The notes under the pieces were generated by a model, which was not told the DNA's origin, ran no database searches, and saw only the letters and a list, made by a program, of their open reading frames with translations. DNA of 64,000 bases from Azorinus chamasolen (lineage: Eukaryota; Mollusca; Bivalvia; Cardiida; Solecurtidae): assembly GCA_963576725.1 (NCBI GenBank), contig OY755244.1:85989121-86053120 (forward strand). The letters are read 5' to 3'. Shown here one piece after another: positions 52,301 through 59,161 of this stretch; position 1 is the first letter of the stretch; the number at the start of each line of letters is the position of its first letter. A program made the position numbers and the translations under genes.

Positions 52301-54203
52301 GCGCCTTTCTATACCTTTGCAAACAGAGTAGATCTAGATCAGACTGCTCCTTATAGGAGCCGTCTGGTGATAGTCTGCTCTGTTTGCTTATGATATAATA
52401 TAGATATGATTCTACAGTTTTTACCATAAACAAACATTCCCATGTCTATGTGCTATTATAAGAATTAATTTGAATTGATATTCATGATGTCATGATTTCT
52501 TGCATGAATATTCATGGAGTAAAGGGTTAAACGTTTCCCTCTCTGTTTTCATGGTTGTTCAGTTTTAAGTGTTAGTATATTATTGATAAGGTAATGATTC
52601 TACATGAGTCATATTTTTAAATGTATTGATTTTAAAATTGGACGACTTAATTTGTTTCCATTGTATTCTCAGGTTAGAGAGCTAGAAGGCCTTCCGCTGA
52701 TACTGGAGCAAACAAACATCGACGGAAAAAATCCCTGTATCCTTTGTAAGAGAGTCTTTCCTTCTGACATTGTAGTTAAGTGATACCTTTTTTAACCCTT
52801 TACTCCATAGATATGCCTTTTAATGCTTTTGCAAAAAGTGTGGACTCCTATCAGTTGACTCTTTTAGGAGCCATCTGATCAGGTGTGTTCTGTTTGCTTA
52901 ACCCTTTCCCTCATATAAACGTGTTTTCACGCATTTGCAAACAGAGTAGACCCAGATCAGACGGCTCCTAGAGGAGCCGTCTTATCAGGGTCTGCTCTGT
53001 TTGCTAACAGAATTTGATAGCTCTGTTTCTTTGCTTTTTAAAATGTCTACAATGTTCCCCCTTCCATAATATTTTGTCCATGAATCTGTATTGAAATTTG
53101 GGATAAATATAGAACATGGAAAGGGTTAATATGAACTAATAACAATCTGATTCTACAGTTTTTGCCATGGCCATATTTCCTGAGTTTACATGCCGTTATA
53201 AACATTTATTGATCATTCATGATGTCGTTATTTCTTATATTCAGGAGTTAAAGGCTAGGAGATGACTTATTCGCCACCACAATAGGGATAGGCAATAATG
53301 GAATGAGCTTCGTTCTTCCAGCCTCCATCAGTGCATACTTCTGTCTATCTTACTGGTTCATTCTCTAAAACTCCTTGGCTGTTTTTCATTAAACTTTGAC
53401 AAAATATTCATTTTATCAAGCATGCAGAACTCATGATCAGTTGAAAGTCGAGTTGAAAAGTCCCATGATAAAGGACATCCTAAAGGAGCCATCTGATCAG
53501 GGTCTGCTCTGTTTGCTTATGAAATACATGTTAATATAGATCTGATTCTACAGTGTTTATCATAAAGTTTTTGCTGATTCATACATCACTATAGAAATTA
53601 TGTAAATTAATATTCATGATGTCATTATCTCTTGCTTGAATATTCATGGAGTAAAGGGTTAATTATTTTTTTCCCTGGCAGAAACTTTGGATTAAGATAT
53701 ATATGATCTATATGATTTCATAAAGCAAATGCAAAGAGTGTAGACCCTGATTTACTCTGTTTGAAAATATGTTATAAGGTGTATGTATCTATGAGGTATA
53801 GATGCTTATGTTTAATCATTGTTTTGTTATTAGTAGAGTCAGATCTATTTTAATTTCATAAGCAAACAGAGCAGACCCTGAACAAACGGCTCCTATGGGA
53901 TTCATCTGATCTGAGTCTACTCTGTGTGCGAATGTGTGAAAAAGTGTTTATTTGAGGGAAAGGGTTAAGGGGCCACTGCCATGACCCTACTGTATTTCCT
54001 TAACTCCAGTCTCAGTTATAACACAGTGGTCAGTCTTTGCCATGCATAATCTCACAGAGAATAATGAAGAAAACAGACTGTACATAGCCAACCTGAAATT
54101 GGAGGGAATAGCCAACAACCAGTCTGTCCTAGAAGAAATGGGAATGACAGCAGAGACAGAGGGTGAAAAAGTGGTCATTAAAAAGAGGAAAACAGACAGA
54201 TGA
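31252..54203 (+). CDS. ATXN10: Ataxin-10 gene, complete, nine exons
   Basis: Exons 31252-31394, 33456-33803, 34360-34530, 37382-37459, 38885-39065, 42591-42702, 44787-44962, 52673-52736 and 54016-54203 join in compatible phases to 1461 nt: 486 residues and TGA. The order is collinear with human ataxin-10: NCFRVCRNLCAICSANQN and CAVQFLGNYASGNRDNQ in the N-terminal armadillo-like repeats, then GLKRDLIRLLGNLAYRHREN and TQWSVFAMHNLTENNEENR in the conserved C-terminal ataxin-10 domain, ending KKRKTDR. Ataxin-10 is a cytoplasmic armadillo-repeat protein linked to neuron survival, cytokinesis and ciliary functions. The start is the only in-frame ATG of an exon that matches the N-terminal helix and splices in phase. 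Introns total about 21.5 kb and are nearly all repeats. The intron pentanucleotide expansion known in human SCA10 has no counterpart seen here. Confidence 0.93.
31395..32670 (+). other. ATXN10 intron 1, proximal part: no repeat or gene seen
   Basis: Unusually free of MITEs for this window. AT-rich; no hairpin or open frame of note. Confidence 0.5.
32674..32822. mobile_element. Long fold-back, about 65-bp arms
   Basis: AGAATTACTATGCTAGTAGT and its exact inverse at 32800-32821; inner arms less perfect down to TTAAATGC / GCATTTAA. Confidence 0.85.
32821..33212. mobile_element. Possible 392-bp element with 13-bp inverted ends
   Basis: TTTATCATGCAAC at 32821-32833 is exactly inverted at 33200-33212. 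It contains an open frame (about 32865-33016) followed by GTGAGA that looks exon-like but does not fit the ATXN10 phase. Confidence 0.5.
33456..33803 (+). CDS. ATXN10: ATXN10 exon 2
   Basis: Residues 48-163. Acceptor tgtatgtttcag, donor gtaagt, phase 2 in and out. Carries CATNCFRVCRNLCAICSAN and RCAVQFLGNYASGNRDNQ, the best conserved N-terminal armadillo-like segments. Confidence 0.95.
34128..34280 (+). mobile_element. MITE A, right half
   Basis: ACACTACAATTACTACAAAG, CATGTGTACAAA and CATGAATATTCAACAGG. Confidence 0.65.
34360..34530 (+). CDS. ATXN10: ATXN10 exon 3
   Basis: Residues 164-220, acceptor catggttacag, donor gtttgt, phase 2 in and out. Contains VDDQKLREYVLIVVHICLG and VNGIISYALKCDSANG, armadillo helices. 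Confidence 0.92.
34735..34830 (-). mobile_element. MITE A, left end only
   Basis: GCTCTATGAATATTCATGG and GTCATGGATGTTAATTA. Confidence 0.6.
34886..35135 (-). mobile_element. MITE A2, complete
   Basis: TTAA both ends; stem 35029-35096. Confidence 0.9.
35531..36933 (+). mobile_element. Non-LTR retrotransposon (LINE) insertion with 8-bp target duplication
   Basis: The body is 35539-36925. ATGAAATC occurs at 35531-35538 and again at 36926-36933, so both ends are defined. The element is 5'-truncated (no endonuclease domain) and ends in a GATGATGAATGAA-like tail instead of poly-A. It sits in ATXN10 intron 3 in the gene's own orientation, inside a tandem repeat. Confidence 0.88.
35544..36883 (+). 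pseudogene. Reverse transcriptase remnant of the LINE
   Basis: Reads as the palm/finger region of a non-LTR reverse transcriptase: GKAAGPSGI, DWEQSFIVCLYKGKGD, NYRGL, SQFGFVPGRGT and FVDLEKAFDRVPRK, then HQGSVLSPLLF. Breaks: a TGA at 36054-36056, a deletion after LLFIIV that removes the YADD catalytic box and part of the thumb, and a frame change near 36698 before the C-terminal GRPKMSWREVVERDCKEW. The downstream FCYLGDMLS..ETWPL and LRERRLRWY blocks are the usual LINE C-terminal region. Enzyme activity is excluded by the missing active site. The exact clade is not settled. Confidence 0.88.
37382..37459 (+). CDS. ATXN10: ATXN10 exon 4
   Basis: Residues 221-246, acceptor tatattttag, donor gtaagc, phase 2 in and out. 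Reads LLVVDDVLKMAGFCDHVYRN then IDCPSQ, corresponding to the human WPFLIITDLFLKSPEL region. Confidence 0.9.
37537..37782 (-). mobile_element. MITE A2, complete
   Basis: TTAA both ends; begins about 80 bases after exon 4. Confidence 0.9.
37779..37892. mobile_element. A/A2 element lacking one stem arm
   Basis: TTTACTCCATAAATAC left, GTAGACCCAGATCAGATGA, then CTCTGTTTGCC and an A2 right end; both TTAA present. Confidence 0.75.
37911..38048 (+). mobile_element. MITE A, left part and stem
   Basis: CCCTGATAGAGACATCG and GTAGACCCAGATAATACAGC. Confidence 0.65.
38049..38225 (+). repeat. Dispersed repeat with AAGGTCAAGGTCA
   Basis: Ends ACATAGTTTTCACAAACACA, TCTTGTTT like the repeat near 2010-2030. 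Confidence 0.5.
38226..38399 (-). mobile_element. MITE A, stem and right end
   Basis: TAGAGTCAGATCTATTATT, stem, right end GAAGGAAAAGCTTAA. Confidence 0.65.
38594..38792 (+). mobile_element. MITE B, right end missing
   Basis: CCCATTCCCGCATATTGACG left; breaks off at AAAGTGGTTGGAAT, about 90 bases before exon 5. Confidence 0.85.
38885..39065 (+). CDS. ATXN10: ATXN10 exon 5
   Basis: Residues 247-307, acceptor tttcctacag, donor gtgagc, phase 2 in, 0 out. An acidic linker (PEEEEGEDKAREEG) is followed by LHFIAAQFILQSHMIP, matching the human HAELIASTFVDQ region. Confidence 0.92.
39088..39544 (-). mobile_element. MITE A interrupted by B
   Basis: Left end 39088-39140 begins 23 bases after exon 5; stem 39438-39506; right TTAA 39541-39544. 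Confidence 0.78.
39141..39368 (-). mobile_element. MITE B nested in A
   Basis: TTAA at 39141; right end GGAGGAAAGGTAAAT has lost its TTAA. Confidence 0.82.
39545..39948 (-). mobile_element. MITE A interrupted by B within its stem
   Basis: Left 39545-39654 reaches CAGAGAGCTC; after the B copy ACAGGAGTTATCTGATCTTGG completes the other arm. Confidence 0.75.
39655..39882 (-). mobile_element. MITE B nested in A
   Basis: TTAA 39655-39658 and 39879-39882. Confidence 0.88.
39955..40402 (+). mobile_element. MITE A interrupted by C
   Basis: AAATGGAG then the C copy, then TAGACCCAGAAAAGACAGC; right end CATGAATATTCAACAGGG. Confidence 0.82.
39990..40184. mobile_element. MITE C nested in A
   Basis: TA 39988-39989 and 40185-40186 duplicate the TA of GAGTAGACCC. 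Confidence 0.92.
40463..40517 (-). mobile_element. A left-end fragment
   Basis: TTAACCCTTTACTCCATGAA and ATTCATGG only. Confidence 0.6.
40518..40770 (+). mobile_element. M element, copy 1
   Basis: TTAA both ends; stem AATAGTGCAGACCCAGATGAG / CTCATCAGGGTCTGTACTATT. Near-identical, inverted copy at 62094-62343. Confidence 0.9.
40767..40963 (-). mobile_element. MITE A, worn left half
   Basis: Stem 40860-40924; right end TATGGAGTACAGAGTTAG. Confidence 0.75.
41109..41165. mobile_element. G left half
   Basis: AACCCTATGTTGTGACCATTC joined directly to the next A stem. Confidence 0.6.
41166..41366 (+). mobile_element. MITE A, left end replaced
   Basis: Stem from GCAAACAGAGTAGATCC; right end CATAGAGTAAATGGTTAA. 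Confidence 0.8.
41500..41623. repeat. Hairpin, about 58-bp arms
   Basis: ATCAAGCATGGGTTTTGTTAA and GAGGTTGGTCTGTTCC are inverted around AGTCATAT. No family link seen. Confidence 0.85.
41624..42085 (+). other. ATXN10 intron 5 stretch without recognised element
   Basis: No hairpin, open frame or repeat match found. Confidence 0.4.
42093..42287 (+). mobile_element. MITE A, left end lost
   Basis: GTAGACCCAGATTAGATGGC stem; CATGAATATTCATTAG right end. Confidence 0.82.
42284..42532 (+). mobile_element. MITE A, complete
   Basis: TTAA both ends; near-perfect stem; ends 58 bases before exon 6. Confidence 0.9.
42591..42702 (+). CDS. ATXN10: ATXN10 exon 6
   Basis: Residues 308-344, acceptor gtttctgtttcag, donor gtaagc, phase 0 in, 1 out. 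Reads HDALCTVKELEALCLATSHH, counterpart of the human ALATIRLLDVLCEMT helix. A deleted A element begins about 30 bases downstream of the donor. Confidence 0.92.
42732..42890 (+). mobile_element. MITE A, internally deleted
   Basis: AGTAGACCCAGATCAGACGG meets TTCTGATCAGGG; much of the right half is missing. Confidence 0.8.
42905..43078 (+). mobile_element. E element, worn
   Basis: TTGTTGTCTGCAAAT motif, TTCAGATCCTGATGAGACG arm, weak mate. Confidence 0.55.
43243..43470 (+). mobile_element. MITE B, complete
   Basis: TTAA both ends. Confidence 0.9.
43482..43549 (-). mobile_element. B right-end fragment
   Basis: TTATTACAATGGTTTCAAG and TATGGAGGAAAGGGTTAA. Confidence 0.65.
43560..44700 (+). other. 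ATXN10 intron 6 stretch without recognised element
   Basis: AT-rich unique-looking sequence; a few AATATTCAT repeats at 44600-44625. No gene found. Confidence 0.45.
44787..44962 (+). CDS. ATXN10: ATXN10 exon 7
   Basis: Residues 345-403, acceptor tgctcttttccag, donor gtaaaa, phase 1 in, 0 out. Starts the ataxin-10 C-terminal domain: HPVFGLKRDLIRLLGNLAYR followed by HRENQDL, the family hallmark. Confidence 0.96.
45023..45269 (-). mobile_element. MITE A
   Basis: TTAACCCTTTACTCAATAAA left; begins 60 bases after exon 7. Confidence 0.85.
45394..45622 (+). mobile_element. MITE A, complete
   Basis: TTAA both ends; stem 45434-45501. Confidence 0.88.
45640..45725. mobile_element. E fragment
   Basis: GCAAACTATTTGGATCCAGAT arm; remainder decayed. 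Confidence 0.45.
46100..47900 (+). other. Unassigned interior of the 6.2-kb unit
   Basis: AT-rich; no open frame with recognisable motifs, no MITE. Confidence 0.4.
47950..49800 (+). pseudogene. Jockey/CR1-like LINE polyprotein relic
   Basis: Heavily mutated reverse transcriptase in all three + frames. Recognisable fragments: VPSDWK near 48620, CETQLI near 48810, ITLEGVSSES..VLSPFF around 48970-49060 (normally followed by the catalytic box), FNAEKC near 49195, SYTVH near 49250, RNLGAS near 49390, then QRRATIFVI near 49530. Many stops and frame changes; no functional frame longer than about 100 codons. Order and motifs are those of the jockey-type RT and C-terminal region. 5' extent is uncertain. 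Confidence 0.75.
50090..50830 (+). pseudogene. Decayed coding relic with Cys-rich end
   Basis: Open piece 50300-50486 contains PGYHDITGCNITLAFTRIGK then a CPICFQIFEEMHGQTRH segment; near 50745 another frame reads KTKCKCSRCKCFK. An HxxTGC block followed far downstream by a CxCxxCxC cluster is a pattern I associate with uncharacterised proteins of marine-invertebrate mobile elements; the family name is not known to me. It may be the last trace of the protein of the surrounding 6.2-kb unit. Confidence 0.4.
50815..51890 (+). repeat. Tandem duplication of a 514-bp segment
   Basis: TTGCGATGGTGTTAATTGTA begins copy 1 at about 50815 and copy 2 at about 51329. Copy 2 carries about 50 bases (CCCCACCCACTTTACTTTAA..) absent from copy 1; otherwise only scattered differences. 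Confidence 0.92.
52088..52255 (+). mobile_element. E element, worn
   Basis: AATTGTCATCAATAAAAATTG, AGTTTGGACCCCGATGAGATG arm, GAATACAAACTGTTTTGC mate. Confidence 0.6.
52280..52530 (+). mobile_element. MITE A, complete
   Basis: TTAA both ends; CATGAATATTCATGG right end. Confidence 0.88.
52673..52736 (+). CDS. ATXN10: ATXN10 exon 8
   Basis: Residues 404-424, acceptor tgtattctcag, phase 0 in, 1 out. Reads VRELEGLPLILEQTNIDGKN then P. The donor GTATCC at 52737 restores the conserved NPFITQW junction; a stronger-looking donor GTAAGA nine bases downstream (52746) keeps frame and would insert Cys-Ile-Leu. Confidence 0.92.
52792..53255 (+). mobile_element. MITE A interrupted by A2
   Basis: Left end and stem to 52897; AATCTGATTCTACAGTTTTTGCC resumes after the nested copy; right end CAGGAGTTAAAG. 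Confidence 0.8.
52898..53129 (+). mobile_element. MITE A2 nested in A, complete
   Basis: TTAA 52898-52901 and 53126-53129. Confidence 0.9.
53470..53665 (+). mobile_element. MITE A, left end lost
   Basis: Right arm CATCTGATCAGGGTCTGCTC; CATGGAGTAAAGGGTTAA end. Confidence 0.8.
53660..53800 (-). mobile_element. MITE A, collapsed stem
   Basis: GGCAGAAACTTTGG, AAGAGTGTAGACCCTGAT, TCTATGAGGTATAG. Confidence 0.55.
53830..53967 (-). mobile_element. MITE A, stem and right end
   Basis: GTAGAGTCAGATCTATTTT, stem, TTTGAGGGAAAGGGTTAA; ends 49 bases before the last ATXN10 exon. Confidence 0.78.
54016..54203 (+). CDS. ATXN10: ATXN10 exon 9, terminal
   Basis: Residues 425-486 and TGA 54201-54203; acceptor ccagtctcag. 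Contains ITQWSVFAMHNLTENNEENR, conserved, and a variable C-terminus ending KKRKTDR. A second AG (54009) lies upstream but would put a stop in frame, so the one given is used. A MITE ends only 49 bases before the exon. Confidence 0.95.
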
Positions 54204-54545
54204 TGATGGGAGATAACTCTTCCATGGCTAATCTGTGATATCAGTCGACATTGTTATCTTTCTTGTTAAGTAAGCTGAATCTTTTATTAACATGGGTAGT
54301 TGGTGTCACGGAATCCTCCTTCAATTTATTGAATTTATTTAGCGCCAGAAATTGAAGAATTGTCTCCCCTTAAACTTTGAGTATTCTTTGTAGTTAGTGT
54401 CTAACATACAGGAGTTATCAGCATTGGATTTCCAATCAAAGCAGTGGTGCCGTGGTATATACCTTTAATGATAGTTCTAGTTTCTACCAACTGAGACTGA
54501 AATCAACCTATTATGTTCGATCACATTTTACTCTTATATTGCGAA

Positions 54546-54662
54546 TGGCGAATCTGTGATTACCTTTACAAACCGTTTGGATCCAAATGAGATATGATGT
54601 AACTTGACAGCTCATCAAGATGTAAACTGTTGCTATAAGAGGTCCAGATAAGATGCGTTTAT
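54546..54662 (+). mobile_element. E element, cut by B
   Basis: ACAAACCGTTTGGATCCAAATGAG / CATCAAGATGTAAACTG. Confidence 0.6.
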
Positions 54663-54891
54663 TTAACCCATTACCTCATTGGCAATTTTTAGATTCAACC
54701 ACTTTGAATAAATCTACTGAAAAGGAGCATTAACTAGAGAAATGGAAAACTTTACAATTTTGTAGTTTGAAACCATTGTGATAAATAGAGCATTTGCTCC
54801 TATAGGAGCAAATGCTCTATTTATCACAATGGTTTCAACAGGTGACATTTGCATAGGCATCAAAAGGCGTCAATATGAGGGAATGGGTTAA
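54663..54891 (-). mobile_element. MITE B, complete
   Basis: TTAA 54663-54666 and 54888-54891; perfect stem. Confidence 0.9.
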
Positions 54892-55148
54892 ACATTTTCA
54901 AGACAAGTTCCTTTATTTCTCCACCAAATGCTATACTGTGACCACGATTTTAGTATTTTGGTACATGTACTACCTTTTATCTGTAGTTCTGACTATGATT
55001 ATGTCTTTTGAAACAAAAGAGAAGCCTCAAAATTGGAACTTGTAAGAAACAACAAACTTATTTGCATCTTTTTCATGAAAGTTCATCTTGATCTATAAAT
55101 CATGTGTCAAACAGTGTGTATTTTGATCAGATGATGAGGCATTTGAGA

Positions 55149-55366
55149 GTTAACTCTTTGATGTGTTTGTGAGCAGAGTAGAGCCAGATCAGACATTTCC
55201 TGTTGGAGCTGTCTAGTCTGGGTCTGCTCTGTTTGCTAATGAAATGAAATAAATTTGTCTATACAGACTCTGCAATGACCAAAACATTATGTGTTCACTT
55301 AACATTATAGAAATTCATCTAATAAATATTCATGATGTCCTACACAGATATTCTTGTGATAAAGGG
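55149..55366 (+). mobile_element. MITE A, diverged
   Basis: GAGCAGAGTAGAGCCAGATC stem; AATAAATATTCATGATGTCC right half. Confidence 0.72.
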
Positions 55367-55602
55367 TTGTGTGTTCTTGTATCATGCTTGCTGTAAGCAT
55401 ACAATGTATGTTTTATGCAATTAAAAGAAATTGAATTGATATAGATACAGGCTTTTTAATAATGGCAGTCATCTTGGGAATAGCAGGGTATCATTTAATT
55501 AATCAGCAAGAAAAGAAGTGCATTTATTGAATCAAACCTTTGTTTGCAGAAATCCTTGCTGTTAAGTTTTGCCCCTGATGAGTGTATGACTCTCTTGTTC
55601 GC

Positions 55603-56047
55603 TTTGGTAAAGGGGCGGGTATATAATAACCCTTTGGTAAAGGGGCGGGTATATAATAACCCTTTGGTAAAGGGGCGGGTATATAATAACCCTTTGGTAA
55701 AGGGGCGGGGGTATATAATAACCCTTTGGTAAAGGGGCGGGGGTATTAATAACCCTTTGGTAAAGGGGCGGGGGTATTAATAACCCTTTGGTAAAGGGGC
55801 GGGTATATAATAACCCTTTGGTAAAGGGGCGGGGGTATATAATAACCCTTTGGTAAAGGGGCGGGGGTATATAATAACCCTTTGGTAAAGGGGCGGGGGT
55901 ATTAATAACCCTTTGGTAAAGGGGCGGGGGTATATAATAACCCTTTGGTAAAGGGGCGGGGGTATATAATAACCCTTTGGTAAAGGGGCGGGGGTATTAA
56001 TAACCCTTTGCTCCATGAACGAGGGGCGGGTATATAATAACCCTTTG
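55603..56047 (+). repeat. Minisatellite with GC-box and TATA-like unit
   Basis: Thirteen units of 30-33 bp, each GGTAAAGGGGCGGG, one of TATATAATAA or GGTATTAATAA, then CCCTTT; a fourteenth variant unit has GCTCCATGAACGA. The array runs straight into the ATAACCCTTTGCTCCATGAA end of an A element, so it looks like an expansion of that terminus. Confidence 0.97.
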
Positions 56048-56279
56048 CTCCATGAATATTCACTTAAGGGCGGATGGTATCATGATTATCAATGCATGTA
56101 TATTAACTGAAATTTATGACGCTATAAACAAGGGGATATTTACTTCATGACAAAAACTGTAGAATCAGAAATATTGTCATAAGCAAACAGAGCAGACCCT
56201 GGTTCCTACAGGAGCTGTATGATCTGGGTCTGCTCTGTTTGTAAAGGCATAGAAAGGCGCCTCCATGGAGTGAAGGGTT
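56037..56279 (-). mobile_element. MITE A
   Basis: CCCTTTGCTCCATGAATATT left; stem 56181-56250 shortened; right end CCATGGAGTGAAGGGTT. Confidence 0.82.
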
Positions 56280-56448
56280 CATGATTATGTTATAAAAACA
56301 GAAAAGGCTAGTTATAGATATTTTTGTGTTTATGAAAAAATAAATGTTGCTATGTAAGGAAGGTTGTTGTGTTTCTTTCATTCAGGTTTTGTGTTTAGCT
56401 TGCTACAATTTTTTCCCCCCAATTAATATTTAACTTCTTCATTTTTAA

Positions 56449-56481
56449 GCTCCATTTTTTTAAAAAAAAAAAAATGGAGCT
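56449..56481. repeat. AGCTCCATTTTTTT palindrome
   Basis: AGCTCCATTTTT faces AAAAATGGAGCT around an A/T run. Confidence 0.7.
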
Positions 56482-56662
56482 ATTGTCATGACCCTCTTGT
56501 TTGCGTCGGCGTTAGTTAACTTTTTTGTTAAAGTTCATTTCTCAGAAACCATTGAATATATTTGGTTCACTTTTGGTATGCATGTTTACTATCACAAGGG
56601 GAACCCATTTCACAAGGATAAGTAAACCTGAAGTTAATTTTTCCATAATTATGCCCCTTTTT
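56482..56662 (+). repeat. Left half of a split dispersed repeat
   Basis: CTCTTGTTTGCG, TCTCAGAAACCATTGAATAT, TTGGTATGCATGTTTACTAT. The counterpart (CTCTTGTTCG, TCTCAGAAACTATCCAAGAT) is at 58845-58985, on the far side of the tandem unit. Confidence 0.5.
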
Positions 56663-58824
56663 ATGCCCCCAAAGCTAGGCTTTGGCGGCATATAGTGATC
56701 GCACCGTGCGTGGGTGGGTGTGTGTACCTTTTGTCTGGAGTATATTTCCTTTGTCACATCAGCTACGGATACCAAATTTGGTGTGTGAGTTCATCTTGGG
56801 ATGGCGGAGTGTCGCTTACCATTTTCATGTCACTGTGACCTTGACCTTTGACCTTGATTTTACAAAAAGCTTGTCCGGAGCATATCTCCTATACCTTACC
56901 AGCTACGGATTCCAAATTTGGTGTGTGAGTTCATCTTGGGATGGCGGAGTGTAGCGTACCATTTCCAGGTCACTGTGGCCTTGACCTTGACCTTTGACCT
57001 CGATTTTAAAAAAAGCTTAAACCTTACCAGCTACAAAAAGCTTGTCCAGAGTATATCTCCTATACATTACCAGCTAAGGATTCCAAATTTGGTGTGTGAG
57101 TTCATCTTGGGATGGAGGAGTGTCGCGTACCATTTTCAATTCACTGTGACCTTGACGTTTCACCATTACAAAAAGCTTGTCAAGTGCATATCTCCTATAC
57201 CTTACCAGATACGGATTCCAAATTTGGTGTGTGAGATGGCGGAGAGTCGCGTACCATTTTCAGGTCACTTTGACCTTGACCTTGACCTTTGACCTCGAGT
57301 TTACAAAAAGCTTGTCCGGAGCATATCTCCTATACCTTACCAGCTACGGATTCCAACTTTGGTATGTGAGTTCATCTTGGGATGGCGGAGTGTCGCGTAC
57401 CATTTTAAGGTCACTGTGACATTGACCTTGACCTCGATTTTACAAAAAGCTTACACCTTACCAACTGCCAAAAGCTTGTCCGAAGTATATCTCCTATACT
57501 TTACCAGCTACGGATTCCAAATTTGGTGTGTGAGTTCATTTTGGGATGGCGGAGTGTTGCGTACCATTTTCAGTTCACTGTGACCTTGACCTTTGACCGA
57601 TTTTACAAAAACTTTGTCCGGAGTATATCTCCTATACCTTACCAGCTAAGGATTCCAAATTTGGTGTGTGAGTTCAATTTGGGATGGTGGAGTGTTGCGT
57701 ACCATTTTCAGGTCACTGTGACCTTGACTTTGACTTTTGACCTCGATTATACAAAAGCTTGTCCGGAGCATATCTCCTATACCATACAAGCTACGGACTC
57801 CAAATTTAGCGTGATAGTTCATCTTGGGATGGCAGAGTGTCGCATACCATTTTCAAGTCACTGTGACCTTGACCTTGACCTTTGACCTCGATTTTACAAA
57901 AAGCTTGTCCGGAGCATATCTCCTATACCTTACCAGCTACGGATTCCAAATTTGGTGTGTGAGTTCATCTTGGAATGGCGGAGTGTCGAGTACCATTTTC
58001 AGGTCACTGTGACCTTGACCTTTGACCTCGATTTTACAAAAAGCTTGTCCGGAGCATATCTTCTATACCTTACCAGCTACGGATCCCAAATTTGGTGTGT
58101 GAGCTCATCTTGGGATGGCGGAGTGTCGCGTACCATTTTCAGGTCACTGTGACCTTGACCTTTGACCTTTGACCTCGATTTTACAAAAAGCTTGTCCGGA
58201 GCATATCTCCAATACCTTACCAGCTACGGATTCCAAATTTGGTGTACGAGTTCATCCTGGGATGGCGGAGTGTCGCGTACCATTTTCAGGTCACTGTGAC
58301 CTTGACCTTGACCTCGATTTTACAAAAAGCTTATACCTTACCAGCTACAAAAACTTGTCCGAAGTATATCTCCTATACCTTACCAGCCAAGGATTCCAAA
58401 TTTGGTGTGTGAATTCATCTCGGGATGGCGGAGTGTCGCATTCCATTTTCAGGTCACTGTGACCTTGACCTTTGACCTCGATTTTACAAAAAGCTTGTCC
58501 GGAGAATATCTCCTATACCTTATCAGCTATGGATTCTAAATTTGACCCTGTGTCTTTTTTTAAAACGTTAATAATTTACCCAGGATCTGTTTTTAACGTT
58601 GACAATCAACCCCAGTGTCCTTTTTAACGTTGAGAATGACCTAGGGTCCTTTTAGACCCCCGGCTTTTTTCTTGGCTATCATAATCGTCAAAGGTTCTGT
58701 TTTTAATGGTAAGAACTGACTCCTGTTTCATTTTTAACAGCATCAAAATTTCATGTAACACCTGCATTACATTGTATTGTTTTTCCGCCAAAATGCATTT
58801 CGGTGTCAAACACTTTGGGGGCAT
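56663..58824 (+). mobile_element. 2.16-kb unit: 12-bp inverted ends around a tandem array
   Basis: ATGCCCCCAAAG at 56663-56674 is inverted exactly at 58813-58824. Between lie about thirteen units of roughly 140-190 bp, each with CTTGTCCGGAGCATATCTCC, TTACCAGCTACGGATTCC, AAATTTGGTGTGTGAGTTCA, GATGGCGGAGTGTCG and AGGTCACTGTGACCTTGACC; the last 260 bases are non-repetitive (TTTTTAACGTTGA three times). Open frames across it are by-products of the repeat. Confidence 0.85.
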
Positions 58825-59144
58825 TTGTCACCCGTGACGACTCTCTTGTTCGACTTAGAATTTTCATTGTTGGTTTTATGTTAATGTCCATGTCTCAGAA
58901 ACTATCCAAGATATTTGGTTCAAATTTGGTATGCATGTTAACTATTACAAGGGAGACACAGTTCATAAGGTCAGGTAACCCTAAAATTTGCTATAGTTAT
59001 CTCTCCTTTCTACACTATCTAGCATTAAAGAAAGTGGAGCGCACTGTACGCAGACAGCTCTTGTTAATATTATTAGTTATGCAGTGCTTAGTGTTCCTAA
59101 TATGGACTAGCGTCAATATGACGGAATGGGTAAAAAGAGTATGT

Positions 59145-59161
59145 ATGGAGTAAAGGGTTAA
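59145..59161 (-). mobile_element. A right-end fragment
   Basis: TATGGAGTAAAGGGTTAA only. Confidence 0.5.

Noticed and set aside
54204..54340. Definite polyadenylation signal of ATXN10
   Set aside because: No clear AATAAA follows the stop closely; candidates are indistinguishable from AT-rich background.
56682..58462. Chain of overlapping plus-strand frames (LLYLTSYGFQIW type)
   Set aside because: All are translations of one tandem unit in shifting frames; no start, splice or codon signature of a gene.
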